Source of the DNA: Flavobacteriales bacterium
GTDB lineage: Bacteria; Bacteroidota; Bacteroidia; Flavobacteriales_F; PHOS-HE28
Direction of reading: 5' to 3'
Length of the DNA: 64,000 bases
Assembly (NCBI GenBank): GCA_020635725.1
Contig: JACJZF010000008.1
Coordinates: 1-64,000, forward strand
Positions 42,061 through 50,167 of the stretch are shown one piece after another. Below the pieces are notes generated by a model that saw nothing but the letters and a program-made list of their open reading frames with translations, did no database searches and was not told where the DNA came from. Each line of letters starts with the position of its first letter. The stretch's first letter is position 1. Made by a program: the position numbers and the translations under genes.

Positions 42061-43806
42061 ATGAGCACCCGCAGCAAGCGCATCACCGACCTCACCGAGC
42101 TCTTCGTGGGCATCGGCATCGTGCTGCTGCTGCTCTTCATCAGCTCCATCGCCCGCCTGCGCATCGATCTCACCAGCGAGCAGCGCTACACCCTCACCCC
42201 CGCCACCAAGGAGCTCGTGGCCGGCCTGGAGGATGTGGTGTACGTGAAGGTGTACCTCACCGGCGAGCTGCCTGCCGACCTGCAGCAGCTCGAGCGCGCC
42301 ACCAAGGATGTGCTGGACGAGATGCGAGCGGTGAACGACGTGCGCGTGCAATACAGCTTCGTGGACCCCAACGCCAGCCCCGATGACAAGACGCGGCGCG
42401 AGGTGTACGACCAGCTGCAGAAGCAGGGCCTCACCTACAGCAGCATCCGCATCAAGGACAAGGGCGGCTTCAGCGAGCGCATCGTCTTCCCCGGCGCGCT
42501 GGTGACCTACCGCGACAAGACCGTGCCCGTGCAATTGCTGAAGACCCAGCTGCGCACGCCCGACGCCGACATCGTGTCGCGATCGATCACGAACGTGGAA
42601 TACGAGCTCGCCAGCGCCATCCGCCAGGCCGGCACCAAGGAGCGCGCGCGCATCGCCTTCCTCGAAGGGCACGGCGAACTGGCCGAGATCGAGACCGCCG
42701 ACATCGCCAACGCCCTGAGCGCCCTGTACGATGTGCGGCGCGTGCGCATCGATGACCGCATCGACGCGCTGAGCCACAAGAACGAGCAGCTGCCGCATCG
42801 CCTCAATGATTACGACGCGCTCATCATCGCCAAGCCCGACAGCGCGTTCAGCGACCGCGACCGCTACGTGATCGACCAGTTCGTGATGAACGGCGGCCGC
42901 ATCCTCTGGTGCGTGGACGCCATGGACCCGCACCTCGACAGCCTGCGGCGCAACCAGTTCAGCACGGCCACCTCATTGGAGCTCGGCTTCGAGGAGCTGC
43001 TCTTCGCCTACGGCGCGCGCGTGAACAAGGACCTCGTGCTCGACCGCAGCTGCGCGCCCATCGAGCTCTTCACGCAGCCCTACGGCAACCAGCGCAAGCT
43101 CGAGCGCTTCCCCTGGTACTTCGAGCCGGTGAGCATCCCGCACAGCGCGCACCCCATCGTGGCCAACATCGATCCGGTGCACTTCCGCTTCGTGAGCACC
43201 ATCGACACCATCGGCGTGGACAGCATCCGCAAGACCGTGCTGCTCACCAGCTCGCCGCAATCCTTCGCGCAGCGCAACCCCGTGCGCGTGAGCCTCAATG
43301 TGGTGGACATGGACCAGGGCTTCGAGCGCCGCAGCACGCCCTACCTGTCGCTGGCCGTGCTGCTCGAAGGAAGCTTCACCAGCGCTTATCACGACCGCAT
43401 TCCCGCGGCCTTCAAGGGCGACCAGGACGTGGCCTTCCGCGACCGCAGCCCGCGCACCGCGCAGCTCGTGATCGCCGATGGCGACGTGATCGCCAACCGC
43501 GTCGATGCCGCCAAGGGCATGTACTACATGCTCGGCTTCGACCGCTACGCCAACGCCAAGATCTACGGCAACCGCGAGCTCATCCTCAACGCGATGAACT
43601 ACCTGCTCGACGACCGCAGCCTGATCAGCATCCGGTCGCGCGCCATCACCCTGCGCCAGCTCGATGCGGGTCGTGTGGAACAGGAGCGGCGCTCATGGCA
43701 GGCCATCAACATCGGCGTGCCGCTGGTGCTGGTGCTCGCCCTGGGCATCGCCTACCAGCAGCACCGGCGCCGCGCCAACGCCGCGCCACAGAACGCACGC
43801 GCATGA
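42061..43806 (+). CDS. gldG: Gliding-associated ABC transporter component GldG
   Basis: A 581-residue protein with an N-terminal transmembrane helix (about 14-34), then an extracytoplasmic ABC_transp_aux domain (ERYTL-type start LTSEQRYTLTPATKEL, YVKVYLTGELP, FVDPNA), a central GldG region with a conserved FLEGHGEL and NGGRILWCVDAMDP, and a C-terminal transmembrane helix (about 553-571) with a short basic tail. It works with GldF (and GldA) in a transporter associated with gliding motility. Its stop overlaps the next start by 4 bases. Confidence 0.93.
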   Translation: MSTRSKRITDLTELFVGIGIVLLLLFISSIARLRIDLTSEQRYTLTPATKELVAGLEDVVYVKVYLTGELPADLQQLERATKDVLDEMRAVNDVRVQYSFVDPNASPDDKTRREVYDQLQKQGLTYSSIRIKDKGGFSERIVFPGALVTYRDKTVPVQLLKTQLRTPDADIVSRSITNVEYELASAIRQAGTKERARIAFLEGHGELAEIETADIANALSALYDVRRVRIDDRIDALSHKNEQLPHRLNDYDALIIAKPDSAFSDRDRYVIDQFVMNGGRILWCVDAMDPHLDSLRRNQFSTATSLELGFEELLFAYGARVNKDLVLDRSCAPIELFTQPYGNQRKLERFPWYFEPVSIPHSAHPIVANIDPVHFRFVSTIDTIGVDSIRKTVLLTSSPQSFAQRNPVRVSLNVVDMDQGFERRSTPYLSLAVLLEGSFTSAYHDRIPAAFKGDQDVAFRDRSPRTAQLVIADGDVIANRVDAAKGMYYMLGFDRYANAKIYGNRELILNAMNYLLDDRSLISIRSRAITLRQLDAGRVEQERRSWQAINIGVPLVLVLALGIAYQQHRRRANAAPQNARA

Positions 43807-44810
43807 ACCGTCGCCTCCTCATACTCGTTCTCGTCCTTGCCGTCCTCGGCGGCATCGCCTGGTGGCTGCAGCAGCGGTCCACCGCCACCACGCTCGATGC
43901 GCCCCTCACCGATTTTGCCGTGCCCGACACCGCGCGCGTCACCCGCCTCTTCATCACCGATACCAAGGGCCACGTGAGCGATGTGCGCCGCGAGGGTGAC
44001 CGCTGGACCGTGAACGGACGCTATGAGGCGCGCCAGCCGCTGGTGGCCATGGCGCTGAAGACCCTGCTGCGCGTGGAGGTGCGCAGCCCGGTGCCCAAGA
44101 GCGGCGAGCCCATGGTGCTGCGCACGATGGCCGGCACCAGCACCAAAGTGGAGATCTACGAGGGCGGCTCCAGCCCGAGCAAAGTGTGGATCATCGGCCA
44201 TGCCACCAAGGACCACTTCGGCACGTACATGGTGCTGGAGAAACCCGGAGAGGGTCGCAGCAGCGCGCCGTTCATCATGGGCATGGGCGGCTTCACCGGT
44301 GTGCTCAGTCCGCGCTTCCCCGCCACCGAGGATAGCTGGCGCAGCCCCCATGTGTTCCGCTACCCCGATCTGCATGAGCTGGCGCAGGTGGATGTGAACC
44401 TGGTGGGACGCCCCGAAGCCTCCTACCGCATCGAGAATCGCGGCACCGGTCTGCCCCGATTGCTCGCCCCCAGCGGTCAGCCGCTTCCGATGGACACCGT
44501 GCTGGTGCAGGGCGCCCTGCTCCCGTACAAGGAGTTCAACTACGAGTACATCGATCGCAAGACCCCGCGAGACTCGCTGCTGGCCGCGTCGCCCAACTTC
44601 GTGCTCACGCTCACCCCGCGCACCGGCGCACCGGAGACCATGAAGCTCTGGTACATGCCCTACCATGGCGAAGCAGGAGGATTCAATGAACCACGGCCGA
44701 TCCATGACCCCATGCGCATGTTCGCGCTGGTGCAGGACACCCTGCTGGTGGTGGTGCAGCGGCAGTACACCGATCGCATGACGCAGCCCGTCACGGCCCT
44801 GATGCCATAG
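43803..44810 (+). CDS. Membrane-anchored DUF4340-like protein in the gld operon
   Basis: A 335-residue product with an N-terminal anchor helix (about 3-22, LLILVLVLAVLGGIAWWL) followed by a periplasmic, beta-rich domain (FAVPDTARVTRLFITDTKG, DRWTVNGRYEARQP, GGFTGVLSPRFP). The start-to-end pattern resembles DUF4340 proteins that accompany GldG-type ABC_transp_aux components; I am fairly but not fully sure of that family. Translation is coupled to gldG by an ATGA overlap, so it is probably a third subunit or accessory of the same complex. Confidence 0.75.
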   Translation: MNRRLLILVLVLAVLGGIAWWLQQRSTATTLDAPLTDFAVPDTARVTRLFITDTKGHVSDVRREGDRWTVNGRYEARQPLVAMALKTLLRVEVRSPVPKSGEPMVLRTMAGTSTKVEIYEGGSSPSKVWIIGHATKDHFGTYMVLEKPGEGRSSAPFIMGMGGFTGVLSPRFPATEDSWRSPHVFRYPDLHELAQVDVNLVGRPEASYRIENRGTGLPRLLAPSGQPLPMDTVLVQGALLPYKEFNYEYIDRKTPRDSLLAASPNFVLTLTPRTGAPETMKLWYMPYHGEAGGFNEPRPIHDPMRMFALVQDTLLVVVQRQYTDRMTQPVTALMP

Positions 44811-44819
44811 CGCTTCCGC

Positions 44820-44828
44820 TGTGGATAA
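44820..44828 (-). promoter_or_regulatory. Perfect DnaA box upstream of dnaN
   Basis: TTATCCACA on the minus strand matches the DnaA box exactly. It lies 96 bases before the dnaN start and about 50 bases upstream of the -7 box. No second box is visible nearby. Confidence 0.6.
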
Positions 44829-44877
44829 CCCCCCTTTCGTGTTAATAACTCCGGCAGGCCCCCGGAAAGGCCCCGGA

Positions 44878-44885
44878 TACCTTTG
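44878..44885 (+). promoter_or_regulatory. -7 box of dnaN
   Basis: TACCTTTG matches TAnnTTTG perfectly, 30 bases before the ATG at 44916. It indicates a promoter separate from the gldF operon. No clear -33 TTG is visible. Confidence 0.65.
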
Positions 44886-44915
44886 CCGGGCCTCAAAAAA
44901 ACAGTGCATCCACCG

Positions 44916-46037
44916 ATGAAATTCATCGTCTCCAGCAGCGCCCTGCTCAAGCAATTGCAACTGCTCCAAGGCGTGCTCGCGAGCAGCAACACGCTGCCCA
45001 TCTTGGACAATTTCCTCTTCGAGATCGACGGCAAGCAGCTCACGGTCACGGCCAGCGACCTGGAGACCACCATCACCGCCACCATGCCCGTGGAGGCCAA
45101 GGACAAGGGTAGCGTGGCCATTCCCGCGCGCCTGCTCCTGGACACGCTGAAAGCGTTCAGCGAGCAGCCCCTCACCTTCAGCATCGACGGCAAGCACCAC
45201 GGGGTGGAGATCAATAGCGAGCAGGGCAAGTACAAGATGACCGGCTTCAATGGCGCTGAGTTCCCCAAGAGCCCTGTGCTCGAGGGCGCCACCAGCCTCA
45301 ACCTCCCCGCCGGCACCCTGGCCAAGGCCATCAACAAGACCATCTTCGCCACCGGCAACGACGACCTGCGCCCGGTGATGAGCGGCATCTTCTTCGAGCT
45401 CACCCCCGAGGATGTGCGCTTCGTGGCCACCGACGCCCACAAGCTCGTGCGCTACAAGCGCACCGACCTGCAGTCGCCCAAGAGCGCCAGCTTCATCGTG
45501 CCGAAGAAGCCGCTGAACCTGCTCAAGAACACGCTGGGCAGCAGCAACAGCGACCTCACCATCGAGTTCAACGAGAACAACGCGGCCTTCCGCTTCGACA
45601 ACACCGTGCTCGTGTGCCGCCTCATCGACGGCAAGTACCCCAACTACGAGGCGGTGATCCCCAAGCAGAACCCGAACAAGCTCACCATCGACCGCGGCAC
45701 TTTCCTGAGCACCATCCGCCGCGTGAGCATCTTCGCCAACAAGACCACGCACCAGGTTCGGCTGCACATCAACGGCAGCCAGCTCACCGTGAGCGCCGAG
45801 GACCTCGACTTCGCCAACGAAGCCAATGAGAAGCTGACCTGCAGCTACGATGGCGAGGAGATCACCATCGGCTTCAACTCGCGCTTCCTCATGGACATGC
45901 TCAGCAACCTGGAGACCGAGCACGTGATGCTGGAGATGAGCGCCCCGAACCGCGCAGGCATCCTCCTACCCGGCGAAGCAGGCGAGGCCGGTGAGGACAT
46001 CCTCATGCTGGTGATGCCGGTGATGCTGAACAACTAG
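44916..46037 (+). CDS. dnaN: DNA polymerase III beta subunit (sliding clamp)
   Basis: A 373-residue clamp protein made of three similar domains, the normal bacterial length. Family features are the N-terminal MKFIVSSSALLKQLQLLQGV, SNTLPILDNFLFE, LTVTASDLETTI, the central RPVMSGIFFE with FVATDAHKLVRYK, and the late DGKYPNYEAVIP. The C-terminal end reads MLVMPVMLNN; the family usually ends VMPMR-like. The dimer encircles DNA and tethers polymerase III. ATG 44916 gives the canonical MKFIVS start. Confidence 0.97.
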   Translation: MKFIVSSSALLKQLQLLQGVLASSNTLPILDNFLFEIDGKQLTVTASDLETTITATMPVEAKDKGSVAIPARLLLDTLKAFSEQPLTFSIDGKHHGVEINSEQGKYKMTGFNGAEFPKSPVLEGATSLNLPAGTLAKAINKTIFATGNDDLRPVMSGIFFELTPEDVRFVATDAHKLVRYKRTDLQSPKSASFIVPKKPLNLLKNTLGSSNSDLTIEFNENNAAFRFDNTVLVCRLIDGKYPNYEAVIPKQNPNKLTIDRGTFLSTIRRVSIFANKTTHQVRLHINGSQLTVSAEDLDFANEANEKLTCSYDGEEITIGFNSRFLMDMLSNLETEHVMLEMSAPNRAGILLPGEAGEAGEDILMLVMPVMLNN

Positions 46038-46042
46038 GCTGG

Positions 46043-46386
46043 CGGTTGTCTGTTGGGAGTTGTCAGTCGAGTGGTTGGGAGTTGCGTCAGTTGAGTGGTT
46101 GGGAGTTGTCAGGAGCTGCCTTCGGAAGGTGATTGATTGACTATTGGTGCTTCCAACATAGGGCCGCGTGGTTCTTGACCTCGTCGGTTCGCCATGACCG
46201 GTCGATAGTTGTCGGTTATCCGTTTCTGGGACTCCTTGCGAGTGGGATTCGGGGTTGGGCTTCAACCTCCCAAGGACCGGGCTCCTGCCTATTCACCCCG
46301 TCAGTCCACCTTGCCTGTCAACTGACAACTATCAACTGAGGCCCCCCCCGGCCCAGCCCACCTGACAACTGACAACGGACAACTCT
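46043..46386. repeat. Paired heptamer-repeat arms, copy 2 (fills the dnaN-META gap)
   Basis: The left arm (about 46043-46112) has AGTTGTC-type heptamers plus a doubled GAGTGGTTGGGAGTTG. The right arm (about 46313-46386) has CTGACAACTGACAAC and related inverse units. About 200 bases between the arms appear unique. The 403-base gap holds no convincing gene. Confidence 0.8.
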
Positions 46387-46440
46387 CCACTCCCCCACCC
46401 CAACGGCACCGTTCTTGGTTACTTCGTGGCATCATCACCC

Positions 46441-46857
46441 ATGGCCATGAAGCACGCCCTCATCGCATTCCTCGTCCTCATCACGCTCACCGCCAACAAA
46501 TGCGCCCAGCCCATGCCCGATAGCGCGGCCTTGCTCGATAAGAAGTGGGTGTTCCAGACCATCGGGGGCGAGCGCCTGAACCTGCCCGACAAAGCCGAGG
46601 CGCCCTGGCTGAAGCTGAGCGAGGACAAGCTCATGGGCTTCGGCGGCTGCAATGCGCTCTTCGGCAGTTACACCGTGGAGGGTGACAAGCTCAGCTTCTC
46701 CAATGTGGGCGGCACCAAGAAGTATTGCGAAGGCATCCAGCCCACCGAGAATGCCGTGAAGGAGGTGCTGGGCAAAGTGGAATCCTTCAAGCTCGGCGAT
46801 GGCGTGGTGAAGCTCATGGGCGGCGGGAATGAGCTGGCAGAGCTGCGGGGGGAGTAG
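46441..46857 (+). CDS. META domain protein (HslJ-like)
   Basis: A 138-residue exported protein: hydrophobic signal (about 5-18, HALIAFLVLITLTANKC) followed by one META domain with its signature GFGGCNALFGSY and the preceding LLDKKWVFQTIGGE. A lipoprotein Cys is possible but its lipobox (ANKC) is poor. META proteins of the HslJ type are linked to stress and antibiotic tolerance; molecular function is not known. A second ATG lies 6 bases downstream. It follows a repeat-rich gap and is convergent with the rhomboid gene. Confidence 0.85.
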   Translation: MAMKHALIAFLVLITLTANKCAQPMPDSAALLDKKWVFQTIGGERLNLPDKAEAPWLKLSEDKLMGFGGCNALFGSYTVEGDKLSFSNVGGTKKYCEGIQPTENAVKEVLGKVESFKLGDGVVKLMGGGNELAELRGE

Positions 46858-46871
46858 GCCTTGTCTCTTAC

Positions 46872-47639
46872 TCACTCATCCCATGTGGTGCTCACGTTCC
46901 CTGGGCGCTCCGCACGCTGGGCCAGCCGGCGCTTCCGCACGAGTTCGGCTTCGTTCACCTCGTCGCCGGGATCGCCTGTGAGCGGCGACTGAAGTCCGGT
47001 ATCGTCGTCCTGCTCGTCCTCCTCCTCATCGGCGAAGGCGGGCCTGGGGTCGCTCACCGCGGGCGGCACATGGCGGTAGATGAAGGCCAGCGCGATACCG
47101 GCCACGCCGCCCCAGAGGTGGCTCTCCCAGCTCACGTGGTCCATGATGGGCAGGATGCCCCAGATGAGGCTGCCGTAGAGGAAGGTGACCAGCAACGAGA
47201 GCGCCATGAGCGTGCGCTGGCGCCGCAACATGCCGCTCACGAAGAGGAAGGCCGCCATGCCGTAGATGACGCCGCTGGCGCCGATGTGGAAGTTGGCGCG
47301 ACCCATGAGCCAGACTCCCACACCGCCCAGCAGCCAGGTGAAGAGCACCACCTTGCCTGCGATGCGCGGGTAGAAATACATGAGGCACCAGCCCAGCGCC
47401 ACGATGGCCGTGCTGTTGTTGAAGAGGTGGTCCCAATCGTCGTGCAGCAGCGGCGCGGTGAGGATGCCTACGAGGCCGTGCATGCTGCGCGGGTAAAGGC
47501 CGAAGCGCGCAAGGCCGAGCTCGAGTCCGCGGTCGAGGAGCCAGGTGGCCAGCAGCACCACCACGCTCACCACGGGGATGATGGCGGCGGTGAGGGCCCT
47601 GTTGCGGATCACGGGGCGGGGCTCCGCGGCGGCTTTCAT
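46872..47639 (-). CDS. Rhomboid family intramembrane serine protease
   Basis: A 255-residue membrane protein with about six helices. The catalytic dyad is Ser122 (HIGASGVIYG, the GxSG motif) and His174 (SWESHLWGG). The HxxxxHLxxN motif (HDDWDHLFNN) is present at residues 66-75. The last 60 residues are a hydrophilic, acidic tail rich in Asp/Glu with a final basic patch. ATG 47639 is supported by a -7-like box 4 bases upstream; the longer frame runs into the unrelated intergenic repeat. It cleaves transmembrane substrates that cannot be named here. Confidence 0.92.
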   Translation of the reverse strand: MKAAAEPRPVIRNRALTAAIIPVVSVVVLLATWLLDRGLELGLARFGLYPRSMHGLVGILTAPLLHDDWDHLFNNSTAIVALGWCLMYFYPRIAGKVVLFTWLLGGVGVWLMGRANFHIGASGVIYGMAAFLFVSGMLRRQRTLMALSLLVTFLYGSLIWGILPIMDHVSWESHLWGGVAGIALAFIYRHVPPAVSDPRPAFADEEEDEQDDDTGLQSPLTGDPGDEVNEAELVRKRRLAQRAERPGNVSTTWDE

Positions 47640-47643
47640 GCGC

Positions 47644-47651
47644 CGAAGTTG
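47644..47651 (-). promoter_or_regulatory. -7-like box 4 bases before the rhomboid ATG
   Basis: CAACTTCG on the minus strand (two mismatches to TAnnTTTG) is followed by GCGC and ATG. It is listed because the spacing recurs at other genes; the box itself is weak. Confidence 0.3.
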
Positions 47652-47755
47652 GCAATGATCGGGCCCAAGGGCGGGATGGGACAGATCGGCAGGCATTGGT
47701 CCTTCGGCCCCTATCTGGGTCCCTGACCCGATAGCGCAGGGAATCTGTCCTTCTT

Positions 47756-47781
47756 CAACCTTTTGCTTCGCCAAAAGGTTG
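47756..47781. repeat. Long intergenic hairpin with adjacent possible dispersed element
   Basis: CAACCTTTTG and CAAAAGGTTG form a 10-bp perfect stem around a 6-base loop. A nested partial copy (CCAAAAGG) follows at 47784. It lies mid-gap in the 364-base interval between the rhomboid and cytochrome genes. The flanking segment to about 47965 has no good coding frame. Confidence 0.6.
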
Positions 47782-47991
47782 AGCCAAAAGGCGACCACGA
47801 TCCAAGCCGCTGCCCGTCTCGCACAGGCACGCGCACAAGTCGCCCGAGCCGGGCGCGTCCGCGCGGATCGTGGACATCCGCGCACTCACCACTTACTTCT
47901 CTCGCATTCCAAGCTGCTATCGTAGCGCTGGCCTACTATTGGGACGACGTGGAGCGCCTCGCCTGATGCGGATCGGCAGGCATCTTGCCGG

Positions 47992-47999
47992 TTACTTTG
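47992..47999 (+). promoter_or_regulatory. -7-like box 4 bases before the cytochrome c ATG
   Basis: TTACTTTG is followed by CGAC and the ATG at 48004 (one mismatch to TAnnTTTG). A leaderless transcript is likely by comparison with 19219 and 23375. Confidence 0.5.
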
Positions 48000-48003
48000 C
48001 GAC

Positions 48004-48447
48004 ATGCATCATCTTCTACGCCTGCTCGTCCCCGCTTGCATCGTGGGCACCATCGCCCTTGCCGCCGGATCCGCCAACACCGCGCCGCCCATCCAGGACC
48101 TCACGCCACCCAGCGAGCTGGCGCTGCTGATGCGCGAGATGGCCGCGCATGCCGATAGCGTGAAGGCCGGCATCGCGCGTGGCGATAAGCAACTGCCGCC
48201 ATACCCGACGAACATCAAGAAGCTGCTCACGGCGACGCCCACGAAAGACATGCACATCGACCCGATCACCTTCCCCACCTTCGGCAAGGACTACCAGGCC
48301 AAGGTGGACGCTCTGTACAAGGTCGGTCGCAAGAACCGCCCGCAGGCCTACAACGCGCTGGTGCAGAGCTGCGCCAATTGCCACAGCACGCATTGCCCCG
48401 GGCCGATGATGCGGATCAAGAAGATGTATGTGAAGGTTGGGGAGTAG
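48004..48447 (+). CDS. Periplasmic c-type cytochrome-like protein
   Basis: A 147-residue product with a signal peptide (about 1-27) and one haem c attachment motif, CANCH, near residue 125. Methionines that could be the distal ligand follow (GPMMRIKKM). The domain before the motif is helical (LALLMREMAAHADSVKAGIARG). The late CxxCH is the arrangement of cytochrome c' and related four-helix proteins, so electron transfer or gas binding are both possible. A five-coordinate haem cannot be told from sequence alone. Confidence 0.85.
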   Translation: MHHLLRLLVPACIVGTIALAAGSANTAPPIQDLTPPSELALLMREMAAHADSVKAGIARGDKQLPPYPTNIKKLLTATPTKDMHIDPITFPTFGKDYQAKVDALYKVGRKNRPQAYNALVQSCANCHSTHCPGPMMRIKKMYVKVGE

Positions 48448-48449
48448 GA

Positions 48450-48815
48450 GGTAGTTGTCGGTTGTCAGTTGTCAGGGATGGACGCGTTGGGGATGGAATT
48501 GGGGATGGAAGCGTTGTGGATGAAACCAGTTGGAACGGACGCGTTCAGGATGAAAGCGATTCTGACGGAAGCGATTCGAACGGACGCGATCGGGGATGGG
48601 CGCGTTAGGTAGACACATTCAGTTTGGACGCGTTGCATGAAAACACTTGCGAAGTGCGGGATACAGTGAGGAAGGCATAGGCCCGATGACGCGAGAAAGC
48701 TGAACAGCCCTTACACGACAACGGACGGTCACATACGCCCCCCAGCCTGACAACTGAGAACTCCCAACTGACAACTAATGCCCCAGCCTGACAACTGACA
48801 ACGGACAACTCTGCA
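48450..48815. repeat. Paired heptamer-repeat arms, copy 3 (fills the cytochrome-MFS gap)
   Basis: The left arm (48450-48475) reads GTAGTTGTCGGTTGTCAGTT and onward. The right arm (about 48745-48815) has three or more CTGACAACTGA-type units and twice the phrase CCCAGCCTGACAACTGA, also present at copy 1. The interior holds a 15-base minisatellite. The 410-base gap contains no convincing gene. Confidence 0.8.
48476..48650. repeat. Degenerate 15-base minisatellite (about 12 units)
   Basis: The sequence breaks into consecutive units of 15 bases (some 12 or 14), such as GGATGGACGCGTTGG, GGATGGAAGCGTTGT, GAACGGACGCGTTCA and GGATGAAAGCGATTC. The consensus is roughly GGATGGAcGCGTTcN. It lies directly next to the left heptamer arm of copy 3. 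Confidence 0.85.
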
Positions 48816-48857
48816 CTTCAACAACGCCATTCCCCGCGAAGCCCTTTCTTAGCATGC

Positions 48858-50162
48858 ATGAGAGCGCTTGGCATCGATCGCCGAAGCCTGCTGCTGATCA
48901 CGGTGGCGGCGCTGGGCTATTTCGTGGACATCTACGACCTGGTGCTCTTCAACGTGGTGAAGCGCGAGAGCCTCGAGTTCATCCTCGGCCCCGGCCACCC
49001 GGACATCAAGGACCGCGGCATCGACCTCTTCAACATCCAGATGGCGGGCATGCTGGTGGGCGGCATCCTCTGGGGCATCTGGGGCGATAAGCGCGGCCGC
49101 ATCAGCGTGCTCTTCGGCAGCATCCTCCTCTACTCCGCGGCCAACATCGCCAACGCCTTCACCTTCGACCTCACGAGTTACGCCATCGTGCGCTTCATGG
49201 CCGGCGTGGGGCTGGCGGGTGAGCTGGGCGCGGGCATCACGCTCATCGCCGAGACCATGCCCCGCGAGAAGCGCGGCTACGGCACCATGATCGTGGTGGT
49301 GCTGGGCGCCTTGGGCGCCGTCTTCGCCGACGAGGTGTACGCGCAGGGCCAGCGCATCGGCGCGGTGCTCACGGACATCACCGGCCGCGCGTTCATGAAC
49401 TGGCAGATCGCCTACATCGTGGGTGGGCTCATGGGCCTGGTGCTGTTGGTGATGCGCGTGGGTGCCTTTGAGAGCGGGCTCTTCGGGCGCATGAAGGAGA
49501 AGGATGTGCGCCGCGGCGACCTGCGCATGCTCTTCACCGACCGCGCGCGCTTCCTGAAGTACCTCAGCTGCATCCTCATCGGCGTGCCGGTGTGGTACGT
49601 GGTGGGCGTGCTGGTGAACCTGAGCCAGGATGTCTTCGTGCCCGAGTTCGGCATCGACACCAGCGCCTTGGACGCCGACGGCCTGAAGCGCATCAATGGC
49701 ATGGCCATCCGTTATGCGTACATCGGCCTCAGTCTCGGCGACCTGCTGAGCGCGCTGCTGAGCCAGCTCCTGCGCAGCCGCAAGAAGGTGATCCTCGGCT
49801 ACCTCGTGGCGAACCTCGTGCTCACGGTGGTCTTCCTCTTCGGCCTGCGCGGCGCCAGCATCGCCACCTACAACTGGATGTGCCTGCTGCTGGGCATCGC
49901 CACCGGCTACTGGGTGCTCTTCGTCACCGTGGCCAGCGAGCAGTTCGGCACCAACATCCGCAGCACGGTGGCCACCACCACGCCCAACATCGTGCGGGGC
50001 AGCGTGCTGCCGGTGACCACCGCCTTCAAGGCCGCGGTGCCTGCGATCGGCAACGTGATGGGCGCGCTCGTGGTGGGCGTGGTATGCATCGGCCTCGCGT
50101 TCTGGGCCGCGCTGCGCGTGCGCGAGACCTTCAGCGACGACATGGACTTCATCGAGGGCTGA
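48858..50162 (+). CDS. Major facilitator superfamily transporter
   Basis: A 434-residue inner-membrane protein with about 12 helices. Helix 1 (LLLITVAALGYFVDIYDLVLF) carries the FxDxxD pattern of the metabolite:H+ symporter group. A cytoplasmic loop 2-3 motif GDKRGRISVLFGS matches the MFS A motif, and MAGVGLAGELGAGITLIAE follows in helices 4-5. The central loop is about 50 residues. The group transports sugars, carboxylates or amino acids; the substrate cannot be read. The stop lies 5 bases from the convergent AAA+ gene. Confidence 0.9.
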   Translation: MRALGIDRRSLLLITVAALGYFVDIYDLVLFNVVKRESLEFILGPGHPDIKDRGIDLFNIQMAGMLVGGILWGIWGDKRGRISVLFGSILLYSAANIANAFTFDLTSYAIVRFMAGVGLAGELGAGITLIAETMPREKRGYGTMIVVVLGALGAVFADEVYAQGQRIGAVLTDITGRAFMNWQIAYIVGGLMGLVLLVMRVGAFESGLFGRMKEKDVRRGDLRMLFTDRARFLKYLSCILIGVPVWYVVGVLVNLSQDVFVPEFGIDTSALDADGLKRINGMAIRYAYIGLSLGDLLSALLSQLLRSRKKVILGYLVANLVLTVVFLFGLRGASIATYNWMCLLLGIATGYWVLFVTVASEQFGTNIRSTVATTTPNIVRGSVLPVTTAFKAAVPAIGNVMGALVVGVVCIGLAFWAALRVRETFSDDMDFIEG

Positions 50163-50167
50163 GCGGC

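Noticed and set aside
44800..44916. Chromosomal origin (oriC)
   Set aside because: Only one DnaA box is visible and no AT-rich unwinding element or dnaA gene; kept only as a single regulatory site.
48378..48608. Small gene over the minisatellite
   Set aside because: The frame is open mainly because the repeat period is a multiple of three; no start signal, and the peptide is low-complexity (repeats of Asp/Gly/Ser).
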